From Deltaproteobacteria bacterium (lineage in GTDB: Bacteria > Myxococcota_A > UBA796 > UBA2385), in assembly GCA_015489145.1 (NCBI GenBank), contig WGAH01000403.1, positions 1 through 5,189 on the forward strand: 5,189 nucleotides of DNA, given 5' to 3'. Of this stretch, positions 1 to 5,189 are shown in pieces. The number at the start of each line of letters is the position of its first letter. Position 1 is the first letter of the stretch. Under the pieces are notes generated by a model. The model was not told the origin of the DNA. It was given only the letters and a program-made list of their open reading frames with translations, and ran no database searches. Position numbers and translations under genes: made by a program.

Positions 1-92
1 AGGCCAGGGCGGCGCGGCTGGCGGGCTCCGCCGGGAGGAGAGCTGCCGCGCTTCCCGAAGATGACGGGCCGGAACAGCATGCCGCGTGCCGG

Positions 93-121
93 TTGCGCGC
101 TGCCGGCAAAGTGTGTATACC
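93..121 (+). promoter_or_regulatory. Probable sigma-70-type promoter of the GntR-ABC operon
   Basis: A -35-like TTGCGC lies at 93-98 and a -10-like TATACC at 116-121, separated by 17 bp, the optimal spacing. The -10 lies in one of the few AT-containing patches of a very GC-rich region. Transcription would begin near 127-130, only a few bases before the ATG at 133. The -10 is embedded in the inverted repeat at 111-132, so a bound repressor would block polymerase. The match to the consensus hexamers is partial, so this is a prediction from position and spacing. Confidence 0.5.
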
Positions 122-132
122 TGCATACACAC
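111..132. promoter_or_regulatory. Inverted-repeat operator, probably bound by the adjacent GntR/YtrA repressor
   Basis: Two perfect 8-bp arms, GTGTGTAT (111-118) and ATACACAC (125-132), flank a 6-bp centre ACCTGC. The GT...TA...AC character is what GntR-family dimers typically bind. The repeat overlaps the predicted -10 hexamer and ends one base before the repressor's ATG at 133. This placement suggests direct autorepression of the operon. That the adjacent repressor binds here is inferred from proximity and motif type; the symmetry itself is directly visible. Confidence 0.7.
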
Positions 133-513
133 ATGATCACCCTGCGCGCCAGCACCGGCATTCCGTTCTACCGGCAGATCGTCGACCAGGTCGCCGACGC
201 CGTGCGTTCGGGAAGGCTCCCGCCGGGGAGCCGCCTGCCGTCGGTGCGCGAGCTGGCCGCCTCCCTGAGCGTGTCGCTGATCACGGTGCGCCGGGCCTAC
301 GCCGACCTGGAGTCCGCCGGCCTCGTCGTGCGCCGGCAGGGGCAGGGCACCTTCGTCGCCGAGGACGTGGGCGAGGCGGCCCGGCGCCGCGCCCGGCGGG
401 ACGCGCGGGAGGCGCTGGGGGTCGCGGTGGACCGCGCGCTGGCCCTGGGCCTGGAGGAGGCCGAGGTCCTGGCGGCGGTGAGGGAGCTCCTGGAAGCGAG
501 GAGGAAGCCATGA
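133..513 (+). CDS. GntR-family transcriptional repressor, YtrA subfamily
   Basis: A 126-residue DNA-binding regulator expected to repress its own operon until an unknown inducer, often cell-envelope stress or an antibiotic in this subfamily, relieves it. Residues about 9-77 form the winged-helix domain: the opening IPFYRQIVDQVADAVRSG, then LPPGSRLPSVRELA (29-42), the recognition-helix region VSLITVRRAYADLE (47-60) and the wing GLVVRRQGQGTFVAE (63-77). Residues 78-126 form a short Arg/Ala/Glu-rich helical tail instead of a large effector domain, which is the YtrA hallmark. Start choice: ATG 133 gives the usual family N-terminus. The in-frame ATG at 61 would add 24 unconserved residues and place the operator and -10 inside the coding region. 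No Shine-Dalgarno precedes 133, consistent with a near-leaderless transcript. The stop overlaps the next start (ATGA, 510-513). The effector is unknown. Confidence 0.9.
   Translation: MITLRASTGIPFYRQIVDQVADAVRSGRLPPGSRLPSVRELAASLSVSLITVRRAYADLESAGLVVRRQGQGTFVAEDVGEAARRRARRDAREALGVAVDRALALGLEEAEVLAAVRELLEARRKP
498..504 (+). promoter_or_regulatory. Ribosome binding site of the ABC ATPase gene
   Basis: GAGGAGG lies inside the 3' end of the repressor gene, 5 nt before the ATG at 510. This strong Shine-Dalgarno fixes the ATPase start and contrasts with the lack of one before the repressor start at 133. Confidence 0.75.
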
Positions 514-1229
514 CGGAACCGCTGGTGCGCGTGCGCGATCTCGTGGTGCGGCGCGGGAACTTCACCCTGGAGGTGCCGGCGTGGGAGGTGCCGGCGGGCG
601 TCGTCGTCGGCGTCGTCGGGCCGAACGGGGCGGGCAAGACCACCCTGCTGCGCCTGCTGCCCGGCCTGGACGCGCGGGATGCCGGCGAGGTGCGGGTGCT
701 GGGCCTCGACCCGGAGCGGCGGGTGGCGGAGGTGCGCGCCCGGGTCGGCTGGATGAGCGACGAGCAGCCGCTCTTCAACCTCCGCGTGCATCGCCTCCTG
801 CGCGTGCTGTCGGGCTACTACCCCACCTGGGACGCGGCGCGGGTCGAGCGCCTCGTCGACCGCTTCGAGCTGGACCTCGGGCGGCGGGTGCGGGAGCTGT
901 CCAGGGGCCAGGGCACGCGCCTGCGCCTCGTCCTGGCGATGGCCTTCCGGCCGCGGCTGCTCGTGCTGGACGAGCCGGGCTCGGGCCTCGACCTCGCCGG
1001 CCGGCGGGCGCTGCTGGCGACGGTCCTCGACGTGGTGCGCGACGAGCGGTGCAGCGTCGTGATCAGCAGCCACCTGCTCAGCGACCTCGAGCGCGTCGCC
1101 GACCGCCTGCTGGTGCTGGACCGCGGGCGGGTCCTGGCGGAAGGGGCGACCGATGCGCTGGTGCCCGACGGCTGGAACCTCGAGGAGCGCATGGTGGCCT
1201 GGGGCATCGCCGGGGAGGCGGGCCGATGA
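510..1229 (+). CDS. ABC transporter ATP-binding protein (YtrB-like)
   Basis: A 239-residue cytoplasmic ATPase expected to power the membrane protein encoded next. All nucleotide-binding-domain motifs are present in order: Walker A GPNGAGKT (37-44), Q-loop Gln86 in MSDEQPLF, ABC signature LSRGQ (130-134), Walker B LLVLDEP (150-156), D-loop SGLD (158-161) and switch His188 in SSHL. The YYPTWD segment (103-108) before the signature is typical of ATPases paired with YtrA-type repressors. Length is normal for a single-domain ATPase. The start follows a strong GAGGAGG site and overlaps the repressor stop by 4 nt; its own stop overlaps the permease start in the same way (ATGA, 1226-1229). This implies coupled translation and a matched stoichiometry. 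Substrate cannot be read from the sequence; export or lipid/peptide-resistance roles are known for relatives. Confidence 0.93.
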   Translation: MTEPLVRVRDLVVRRGNFTLEVPAWEVPAGVVVGVVGPNGAGKTTLLRLLPGLDARDAGEVRVLGLDPERRVAEVRARVGWMSDEQPLFNLRVHRLLRVLSGYYPTWDAARVERLVDRFELDLGRRVRELSRGQGTRLRLVLAMAFRPRLLVLDEPGSGLDLAGRRALLATVLDVVRDERCSVVISSHLLSDLERVADRLLVLDRGRVLAEGATDALVPDGWNLEERMVAWGIAGEAGR

Positions 1230-2575
1230 GCGCCGCCGGGCTTCGAGGCGCCCTCGCCCACGCGCGGGCGATGCCGCGGGTGCTCGCGTGGGCCCATCCC
1301 GCGTGGGTCGCGATGACCGTCGGCACGCTGGTCTTCGTGGTGGCCCTGCTGGCCCGGCTGGCGGCGGCCGGGCCCGCGGGCCCGTTCCTGGGGGTGACAT
1401 TCGCCTTTGTCGCTTTCCTGCTGCCGAACACCGTCCTCGCCGGGAGCCGGACGCCGGGGGGAGAGCCGCCCGCCCTTCCCGTCGGCGAGCGGACGCGGGC
1501 GGGGGTGGAGGCCGGGGTGCTGCTCGTGGCCGTCCTCGCCGGGGTCGAGTCCCTCGACTGGCTGGCGAGCGGCGGCCGGGCCATCGACGAGGGGGCGCTG
1601 TTCTCCTTCCTCCCCCTGCTGTTCGCGTCCTTCGTCGGGGTGGCCCGCCAGCGGGGCCCCGGCCGGCAGCGCGCCGGCGACCTCCAGCTCGTCCTGCTGG
1701 TCGCGGTCGCCGCGGTGGCGACCCTCGCGGGGACCGCCGAGGGGCGGCTGGCCGGCGGGGCGGTCGTCGTGGGCCTCGCGTTCCTCCCGGACGCCGTCGC
1801 CGCGCGCATTCGCCTGCTGCCCCGGCGCGGTTGGCGTCGGTCGGGACCGCTCGTCCGGGAGCCCCTGCCGGGACCGGCGCGGCTCGCCAGCGACCTGCGC
1901 CTCGGGCTCCTTCGCGCCCTCCTCCCGGTGATGGTCGCCAAGGCGGCGCTCTGGACGATCGCCCTCGCCGCCGAGCGCGCCGGGCTCCCGGACTGGATTC
2001 CCGCGATCGCCCGGGGAGTGGCGCAGGGTGCGGTCTTCTTCGCGCTCGCCTGGCCCCTCGGCATCCCCCTGGTGCCCGCCCTGGCCAGGCGCTCCCTCGA
2101 GGCCCTCGAGGTGCTGCCGGTCTCGCGCCGGAGCCTGGCGTGGGCCCTGTACGCGCACTTCGCGATCGTGATCGTCGGGAGCAGCGCGGTCGACTTCGCC
2201 GGCCTCGTCGCCTGCGGCACGGGGGCTGGCGATTCGTGGTCTTCGCTGAAGCTCAGCGTCCCGGCCGGGAGCTTCGAAGTGTTCGAGGTGGCGCTCGTCG
2301 CCCTCCTCCTCCGGCGGCTGTGGACCGGGGGCGTCGGCTGGCTGGGCCCCGGCCTTTTCGCGGCGAGCTGGTTCTCGATCCCGGCGCTGGGGGTCTGGCT
2401 GGGCCCGGATACCGTCGGCTGGGCCTGGCTCGACGATCGGCTCGCGCGGGTGCTGATCGCCTACGGGGCGCTCGTCGTCGTCGGCCTCGCCCTCCTGGCC
2501 TGGGACCTCCGCGTCCTGGCGAGCCGCGGTCGGGCTCCTCGGTCGGCGCGCCCTGGCCGCCGGGGGGCGGCCTGA
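1226..2575 (+). CDS. ABC-2-type multi-spanning membrane permease, possibly a fused dimer
   Basis: A 449-residue integral inner-membrane protein, the probable transport partner of the preceding ATPase. I estimate about twelve hydrophobic segments, near residues 26-48, 53-73, 93-110, 122-139, 153-169, 175-193, 228-250, 262-285, 304-330, 350-363 (weak), 370-392 and 406-426. The first half carries ALPVGERTRAG (83-93) after its second helix; the second half carries EVLPVSRRSLAW (295-306) after its second helix. Such LPxS/R loops are common in ABC-2-type permeases, where they face the ATPase. The duplicated arrangement suggests two six-helix halves fused into a full-size transporter. Residues 194-220 form a basic cytoplasmic linker, and the C-terminus (433-449) is Arg-rich. 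Translation starts at ATG 1226 after GGAGG (1214-1218). I do not recognise a specific named family or substrate; function rests on hydrophobicity, the loop motifs and operon context. Confidence 0.75.
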   Translation: MSAAGLRGALAHARAMPRVLAWAHPAWVAMTVGTLVFVVALLARLAAAGPAGPFLGVTFAFVAFLLPNTVLAGSRTPGGEPPALPVGERTRAGVEAGVLLVAVLAGVESLDWLASGGRAIDEGALFSFLPLLFASFVGVARQRGPGRQRAGDLQLVLLVAVAAVATLAGTAEGRLAGGAVVVGLAFLPDAVAARIRLLPRRGWRRSGPLVREPLPGPARLASDLRLGLLRALLPVMVAKAALWTIALAAERAGLPDWIPAIARGVAQGAVFFALAWPLGIPLVPALARRSLEALEVLPVSRRSLAWALYAHFAIVIVGSSAVDFAGLVACGTGAGDSWSSLKLSVPAGSFEVFEVALVALLLRRLWTGGVGWLGPGLFAASWFSIPALGVWLGPDTVGWAWLDDRLARVLIAYGALVVVGLALLAWDLRVLASRGRAPRSARPGRRGAA

Positions 2576-2581
2576 CGGGAT

Positions 2582-2597
2582 CGCCGGGCACCCGGCG
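2582..2597 (+). terminator. Short GC hairpin after the permease gene
   Basis: CGCCGGG (2582-2588) and CCCGGCG (2591-2597) are perfectly complementary around CA, allowing a 6-bp GC stem with a GCAC loop. It begins 6 nt after the permease stop. There is no following T-run, so it is not a standard intrinsic terminator. It may slow decay or modestly reduce readthrough into the H-NOX gene. In DNA this GC-rich, such a hairpin could also occur by chance. Confidence 0.3.
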
Positions 2598-2687
2598 GAC
2601 GGTTCGCGGCGGGGCGGGCGGGAGATCCGAGAGGTGCGAAAACCCGCTCGAGGTCGGCGCCCCGGAGCCGATGACACCGGGAGTGCC

Positions 2688-2694
2688 GGGAGGT
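2688..2694 (+). promoter_or_regulatory. Ribosome binding site of the H-NOX gene
   Basis: GGGAGGT ends 6 nt before the GTG at 2701. It decides the start in favour of GTG 2701 over the in-frame ATG at 2671, which lacks a comparable site and would add ten unconserved residues before the conserved MKGT. Confidence 0.7.
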
Positions 2695-2700
2695 GGGGCC

Positions 2701-3222
2701 GTGAAGGGAACGGTGGTCGTCTGCTTGAAGGAGATGGTCGAGGCCCGCGGGGGGGCCGAGCGCTGGAAGGCGGCGCTCCGGCGGGCCGGGCTCCCGGACT
2801 CGAAGCTCTACATGGCGCTCGGCGACGTGCCCGACGCGGAGGTGATGCGGCTGTTCGAGGCCGTGCGCGCGGAGTTCGGGTTGACACTGGAGCAGGCCGC
2901 CGACGCCTTCGGCGACCACTGGATGAACGTCTACGTGCCCCGCGTCTACAAGGTCTACCTGATGCGCTTTCCCGACCTGCGCGCGCTGCTCGCGGGCATC
3001 AACGAGGTCCACGAGCGGGTCACCCGCACCGTGCCCGGGGCCCGGCCGCCGCGCTTCGAGTTCGACTGGCGCGACGACCGCACCCTGCGCGTGACCTACC
3101 GCTCCCACCGGGGGCTCGTCGACGTGTTCGCCGGCATCCTGCGGGGGGCCGGGCGGTACTACGGCGAGCGCTTGACGGTGCGGAAGCGGAGCGCCACCGA
3201 GGTCGAGGTGCGTTTCGGGTAG
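2701..3222 (+). CDS. Stand-alone H-NOX (haem NO-binding) sensor protein
   Basis: A 173-residue cytoplasmic haem protein that probably binds nitric oxide and passes the signal to a partner protein. It begins with the family's characteristic MKGT. By eye it aligns with the Thermoanaerobacter (Caldanaerobacter) H-NOX domain along its length. The proximal haem ligand is His104 in INEVHERVT (family His102), Pro117 in ARPPRF matches the conserved haem-distorting proline, and the haem-propionate motif YxSxR is complete as Tyr133-Ser135-Arg137. The position of the distal Tyr140 used by O2-binding members is Val142 here, and the Trp9 and Asn74 equivalents are Leu9 and Trp74. Ligand selectivity is therefore predicted to be NO (and CO) rather than O2. 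No kinase, GGDEF or chemoreceptor domain is fused, and none lies beside it in the window. It follows the permease by 125 bp; no clear promoter is visible, so co-transcription is possible. Confidence 0.9.
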   Translation: MKGTVVVCLKEMVEARGGAERWKAALRRAGLPDSKLYMALGDVPDAEVMRLFEAVRAEFGLTLEQAADAFGDHWMNVYVPRVYKVYLMRFPDLRALLAGINEVHERVTRTVPGARPPRFEFDWRDDRTLRVTYRSHRGLVDVFAGILRGAGRYYGERLTVRKRSATEVEVRFG

Positions 3223-3311
3223 CGCCGCGCGCGCCGCGCCCCCGCGCCGGCCGGAGCGACGGGTTGCCCGACGGCGGCGACGGTTCGGGATTCCCCGGGG
3301 CCGGGCTCGGC

Positions 3312-3317
3312 TACACT
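3312..3317 (+). promoter_or_regulatory. Candidate -10 element upstream of the uncharacterised gene
   Basis: TACACT, within GGCTACACTGG, lies 18 nt before the GTG at 3336 in otherwise almost pure GC sequence. It matches four of six consensus -10 bases. No good -35 is seen at 16-18 bp; TTCCCC at 3291-3296 would be 15 bp away. GGAG at 3326-3329 is the likely ribosome binding site, 6 nt before the start. Confidence 0.35.
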
Positions 3318-3335
3318 GGCCGGTCGGAGCCCGCC

Positions 3336-3998
3336 GTGTCCACCCGCTTCACCCGCCACGCCTTCCAGCGCGTCCACGAACGCCTGAGCCTGCTCCCGGG
3401 CGAGGTGGCCACCCTGCTCGACTACGACCTCGCGGTGAACATCGGCGTCGAGCGCAACGGGCACCGCCTGCACCGGCTGTTCTACAGCCCCCCGGATCGC
3501 TGCTGCTTCGTCGCCGTGCAGGACGAGCGCGACGGCACGGTGGTCACGATCCTGCCCCTCGACTACCACGCCAACATCGCCTGGCCGGTGTCCGAGGCGG
3601 CCCAGCGGGCGGCGCGGTCCCTCGTCGTGCCCGCCGAGGAGGACGCCGCCGCCGAGGCCGGGGCGCCGCCGCCCCGCCCGCCCGCCGGGAGGCCGCGGTC
3701 CTTCCGGCTCGCGGTCTACGCGCGCCACGTCGGCGACGGCCGGGTGCGCGTCTTCTCCCTGGGCTCGGTGCCGGCCGAGCCCTACGGGGCCGAACCGGAG
3801 CGCTACCTCGCCGAGCCCGACAACCTCGAGGACCTCGCCGACCGGGTGCGCGACACGCTGCCCGTCGACTGGATTCCCGAGCACGCCGTCGTCCGCACGG
3901 GCAGCCGTCGCCACGACGGCGGGCGGCTGGCGGGGGTGGACCTCGACCCCGACGGGCATCCCCGGGGCCGGGCCGCGATCACGGGCACGCGAGGCTGA
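3336..3998 (+). CDS. Conserved hypothetical two-domain protein, N-terminus possibly RelE/DUF4258-like
   Basis: A 220-residue soluble protein of unknown function. The N-terminal domain (about 2-92) starts RFTRHAFQRVHERL, runs through LLDYDLAVNIGVE, then has strand-like LHRLFYSPPDRCCFVAVQDE and TVVTILPLDYHANIAW. The helix-then-strands layout and the 'HA..R..ER' opening resemble small RelE/DUF4258-type domains, but this is only pattern similarity. I recall similar unnamed proteins in cyanobacteria and proteobacteria. A Pro/Ala/Glu-rich linker (about 99-121) joins a second domain (about 122-188, SFRLAVYARHVGDGRVRVFSLGS... DTLPVDWIPEH). The tail (189-220) is Gly/Arg/Asp-rich and looks disordered. 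There is no signal peptide or membrane segment. The GTG start has GGAG 6 nt upstream and puts the conserved segment at the N-terminus. No antitoxin-like partner gene adjoins it, so a toxin role is not supported. The last 20 nt overlap the convergent gene. Confidence 0.72.
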   Translation: MSTRFTRHAFQRVHERLSLLPGEVATLLDYDLAVNIGVERNGHRLHRLFYSPPDRCCFVAVQDERDGTVVTILPLDYHANIAWPVSEAAQRAARSLVVPAEEDAAAEAGAPPPRPPAGRPRSFRLAVYARHVGDGRVRVFSLGSVPAEPYGAEPERYLAEPDNLEDLADRVRDTLPVDWIPEHAVVRTGSRRHDGGRLAGVDLDPDGHPRGRAAITGTRG

Positions 3999-4761
3999 CG
4001 CGGACGGGCAGGTGGTCCGAGGGCAGGGCCGCCGAGGGGAGGGCCGCGTCGGCGGGCAGCGGCGGAAGCGGGTGGGCCCGGCCGCGCCAGCCCGGGGCCG
4101 CGAGGACCGCGTCGAGGGGCTGCGGCCAGCGGCGCACGAGGCAGGTCGGCCCGCGGGGGGAGAGGTCGCGAAGGCCGGCGCGGCGCGCCTCCCGGCGCTC
4201 GGGCCAGCCGGGAAAGGCGTTGAAGTCGCCCACGACGACGTGGGGCTCCGCCGAGAGCACGGCGCGGAGCTGCTCGAGGCCCCGCCGTCGCGCCGGCGCC
4301 TCGCCGGGGGGGCCGGTCCACGAGAGGTGGACGGAGGCGAGGCGCCAGCCGCCGGGGAGGGTGACGAGGATCGCCCGCTTGGCGCCGCCGGGCAGCGCGA
4401 TCACCTCGGCCCCCTCGGGCTCGCCCCGCACGAGCACCGCCATGCCCTCGCCGGCGTAGGGGGCGTGGACGAGGTGGTGGTCGGGCAGGGCCGACCGCAG
4501 GAGCGGCACCAGCGCCGGCGCGACCTCCTGGAGGGCCACCACGTCGAGGGGGCGGCGCGCGTGCCGCCGGGCCAGCTCCCCGGCGACGCGGGGCAGGCGA
4601 AGCGCGGCGTCGAGGGCCTCGGGGGGCACCGCCGGGTACCAGTCCCGGCGCACGTGAACCGGGGCCAGCACGTTCCAGGTGAGCACGTCGAAGGCCCGCC
4701 AGCCCGCCCGTCCGGGGCGGCGCGGGCGCCAGGACAGCAGGTCGGTCTGGGCGGCGCTCAT
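3979..4761 (-). CDS. Endonuclease/exonuclease/phosphatase (EEP) superfamily hydrolase
   Basis: A 260-residue metal-dependent phosphoesterase of the DNase I/exonuclease III/sphingomyelinase fold. The catalytic series is complete: Asn30 in LTWNVLAP, Glu79 in VALQEVAP, His145 in SVHLSW, Asp179 and Asn181 in VVGDFNAFP, Asp217 in PLDAV, and Asp249-His250 in SDHLPV. The Asp-His close to the C-terminus confirms a full-length domain. No signal peptide or membrane anchor is evident, so it is probably cytoplasmic. The substrate (DNA, RNA, phospholipid or small phosphoester) cannot be assigned, as the superfamily is broad. ATG 4761 is chosen because the upstream extension in this frame is Arg/Pro/Ala-rich and looks non-coding; no strong ribosome binding site is seen, so the start is uncertain. 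The gene converges on, and overlaps by 20 nt, the uncharacterised gene at 3336-3998. Confidence 0.88.
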   Translation of the reverse strand: MSAAQTDLLSWRPRRPGRAGWRAFDVLTWNVLAPVHVRRDWYPAVPPEALDAALRLPRVAGELARRHARRPLDVVALQEVAPALVPLLRSALPDHHLVHAPYAGEGMAVLVRGEPEGAEVIALPGGAKRAILVTLPGGWRLASVHLSWTGPPGEAPARRRGLEQLRAVLSAEPHVVVGDFNAFPGWPERREARRAGLRDLSPRGPTCLVRRWPQPLDAVLAAPGWRGRAHPLPPLPADAALPSAALPSDHLPVRVSLACP

Positions 4762-5027
4762 GCCCGGCAGACGCGCGAGCCGCCGCGAACCGGACAGGCG
4801 CGCCCGGCGCGGGGGATCGCCGGTCGCGCGGAGGATGCCGGCGGCCGGCCGGCGCTGCTCGACCGGTCCAGGGCGGCGAGGCCGGGGGGCGGCCGTCGCT
4901 CCGGCCTCCCTCCGCCCCCTCCAGGCTCCGGGTGCGGGCCGGGCCGCCGCGGCGACGTGGAGGCTCTCCCGAACTCGTCGCCGCGGGAAGTCGGGCCCGG
5001 GGGTAGACACACCGGCCACTCCAGTTT

Positions 5028-5182
5028 TTTCGCCGCGGGTGAGTGACGCACCTGCCGCACAGGTCGGGCCCGAGTGTCAGGGGGGGGCGCGGTCTTTGGC
5101 GGAGGGCCCGGCGAAAACGACGGTTCCACCGTTCCGCCCCCTGGCCGGCTCGCCGCTGGACCGGCGAAATGGCCGCTTTCGC
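5028..5182. repeat. Short CGGCGAAA repeats in direct and inverted orientation
   Basis: CCGGCGAAA occurs at 5108-5116 and again at 5161-5169, 53 bp apart in the same orientation. Its inverse TTTCGCCG lies at 5028-5035. GCGAAA (5164-5169) and TTTCGC (5177-5182) also form 6-bp arms around a 7-nt centre. A-runs and T-runs are rare in this window, so their clustering here is notable. Repeats of this kind occur near the ends of IS21-type elements, where they are thought to bind transposase, but they could also be regulatory sites. Confidence 0.45.
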
Positions 5183-5189
5183 GCCCGGG
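5075..5189 (+). mobile_element. Possible left end of an IS21-like insertion sequence, cut by the window edge
   Basis: From 5075 the sequence reads TGTCAG followed by a G-run, then GGCGGAGGGCCCGGCGAAAACGAC and a second GGCGAAA copy at 5163-5169. Many IS21-family elements start with TGTCA and carry repeated GGCGAAAA-type motifs just inside the end, before the transposase gene. The resemblance comes from memory of the family pattern. No transposase gene is inside the window and no opposite end or target duplication can be tested, so this is tentative. It could instead be an upstream regulatory region. Confidence 0.25.

Larger units (their letters stand above)
4762..5189. other. Region without a convincing gene, upstream of the EEP gene
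   Basis: About 430 bases with open frames on both strands that translate to Arg/Pro/Gly/Ala-rich, low-complexity sequence typical of non-coding high-GC DNA. The inner part (4762-5000) shows nothing beyond GC-rich palindromic patches such as GCCGGCCGGC near 4844-4853, and no clear promoter for the minus-strand gene. The outer part (about 5005-5189) differs: it contains T6 at 5025-5030, short CGGCGAAA repeats in both orientations, ACCTG/CAGGT inverted arms at 5050-5064 and a run of eight G at 5080-5087. Confidence 0.6.

Noticed and set aside
1..60. A gene in the first 60 bases
   Set aside because: The stretch is too short to judge; no motif or ribosome site tied to a visible start was found on either strand.
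61..132. ATG at 61 as the start of the GntR repressor
   Set aside because: It would add 24 residues unlike the family N-terminus and would put the operator and -10 inside the coding sequence. ATG 133 gives the standard YtrA length.
2671..2700. ATG at 2671 as the start of the H-NOX gene
   Set aside because: H-NOX proteins begin with the conserved MKG, encoded from GTG 2701, which has a well-placed GGGAGGT. The extra ten residues are Gly/Pro-rich and unconserved.
297..2887. Very long open frames on the minus strand and in alternative plus frames across the ABC operon
   Set aside because: They are Arg/Pro/Ala/Gly/Ser-rich with no recognisable motif, and lie opposite genes with complete conserved motifs. 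In DNA this GC-rich, stop codons are rare in all frames.
3223..3300. GC-rich inverted repeats after the H-NOX stop as a terminator
   Set aside because: Several overlapping GC palindromes exist but none is followed by a T-run; they are expected by chance at this base composition.
4762..5019. N-terminal extension of the EEP protein to the ATG at 5019 (minus strand)
   Set aside because: The 86 extra residues are low-complexity Arg/Pro/Ala with no signal peptide or domain pattern, and base composition there looks non-coding.
4758..5129. Minus-strand open frame of 123 codons covering the right-hand gene-free region
   Set aside because: Translation is Pro/Arg/Ser-rich with no domain pattern, it runs through the repeat-bearing region, and it overlaps the EEP start in another frame.
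5168..5189. Possible start of a further plus-strand gene at an ATG near the window edge
   Set aside because: Only a handful of codons are visible and there is no Shine-Dalgarno upstream, so a gene cannot be supported.

Overview
The window is about 5.2 kb of very GC-rich (roughly three-quarters G+C) bacterial chromosome. Genes are tightly packed, start and stop codons overlap, and the third codon position is almost always G or C. This fits a high-GC proteobacterium, possibly deltaproteobacterial, or a similar environmental lineage. No gene here fixes the taxonomy, so that is inference only.

Left part (about 90-2575, plus strand): a compact three-gene operon. A YtrA-subfamily GntR repressor (133-513) is followed by an ABC ATPase (510-1229) and a large membrane protein (1226-2575). 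Each junction is an ATGA stop/start overlap, so the three are probably translationally coupled. The repressor start codon directly abuts a 22-bp inverted repeat (111-132) that looks like a GntR operator. A -35/-10 pair places the -10 inside that repeat, so the operon is probably autorepressed and its first gene read from an almost leaderless mRNA. The permease appears to be two six-helix halves fused, each carrying an 'LPV' loop motif.

Middle (2701-3998, plus strand): a stand-alone H-NOX (haem nitric oxide-binding) protein with its haem ligand His and the complete YxSxR motif, but no distal Tyr, so it is predicted to sense NO rather than O2. It sits 125 bp after the permease. Next, with a probable promoter of its own, is an uncharacterised 220-residue two-domain protein (3336-3998).

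Right part (3979-4761, minus strand): an endonuclease/exonuclease/phosphatase-superfamily enzyme with all expected catalytic residues. It converges on the uncharacterised gene and overlaps its 3' end by 20 bp. The last ~430 bases (4762-5189) have no convincing gene. Their outer part has short CGGCGAAA repeats and a TGTCAG-type sequence resembling ends of IS21-like insertion sequences, which is a tentative reading.

The regulator-ATPase-permease set clearly works together. The link between it and the H-NOX protein is only positional. The usual H-NOX partners (histidine kinase, diguanylate cyclase or chemoreceptor) are absent from this window, which is the most interesting functional question here.
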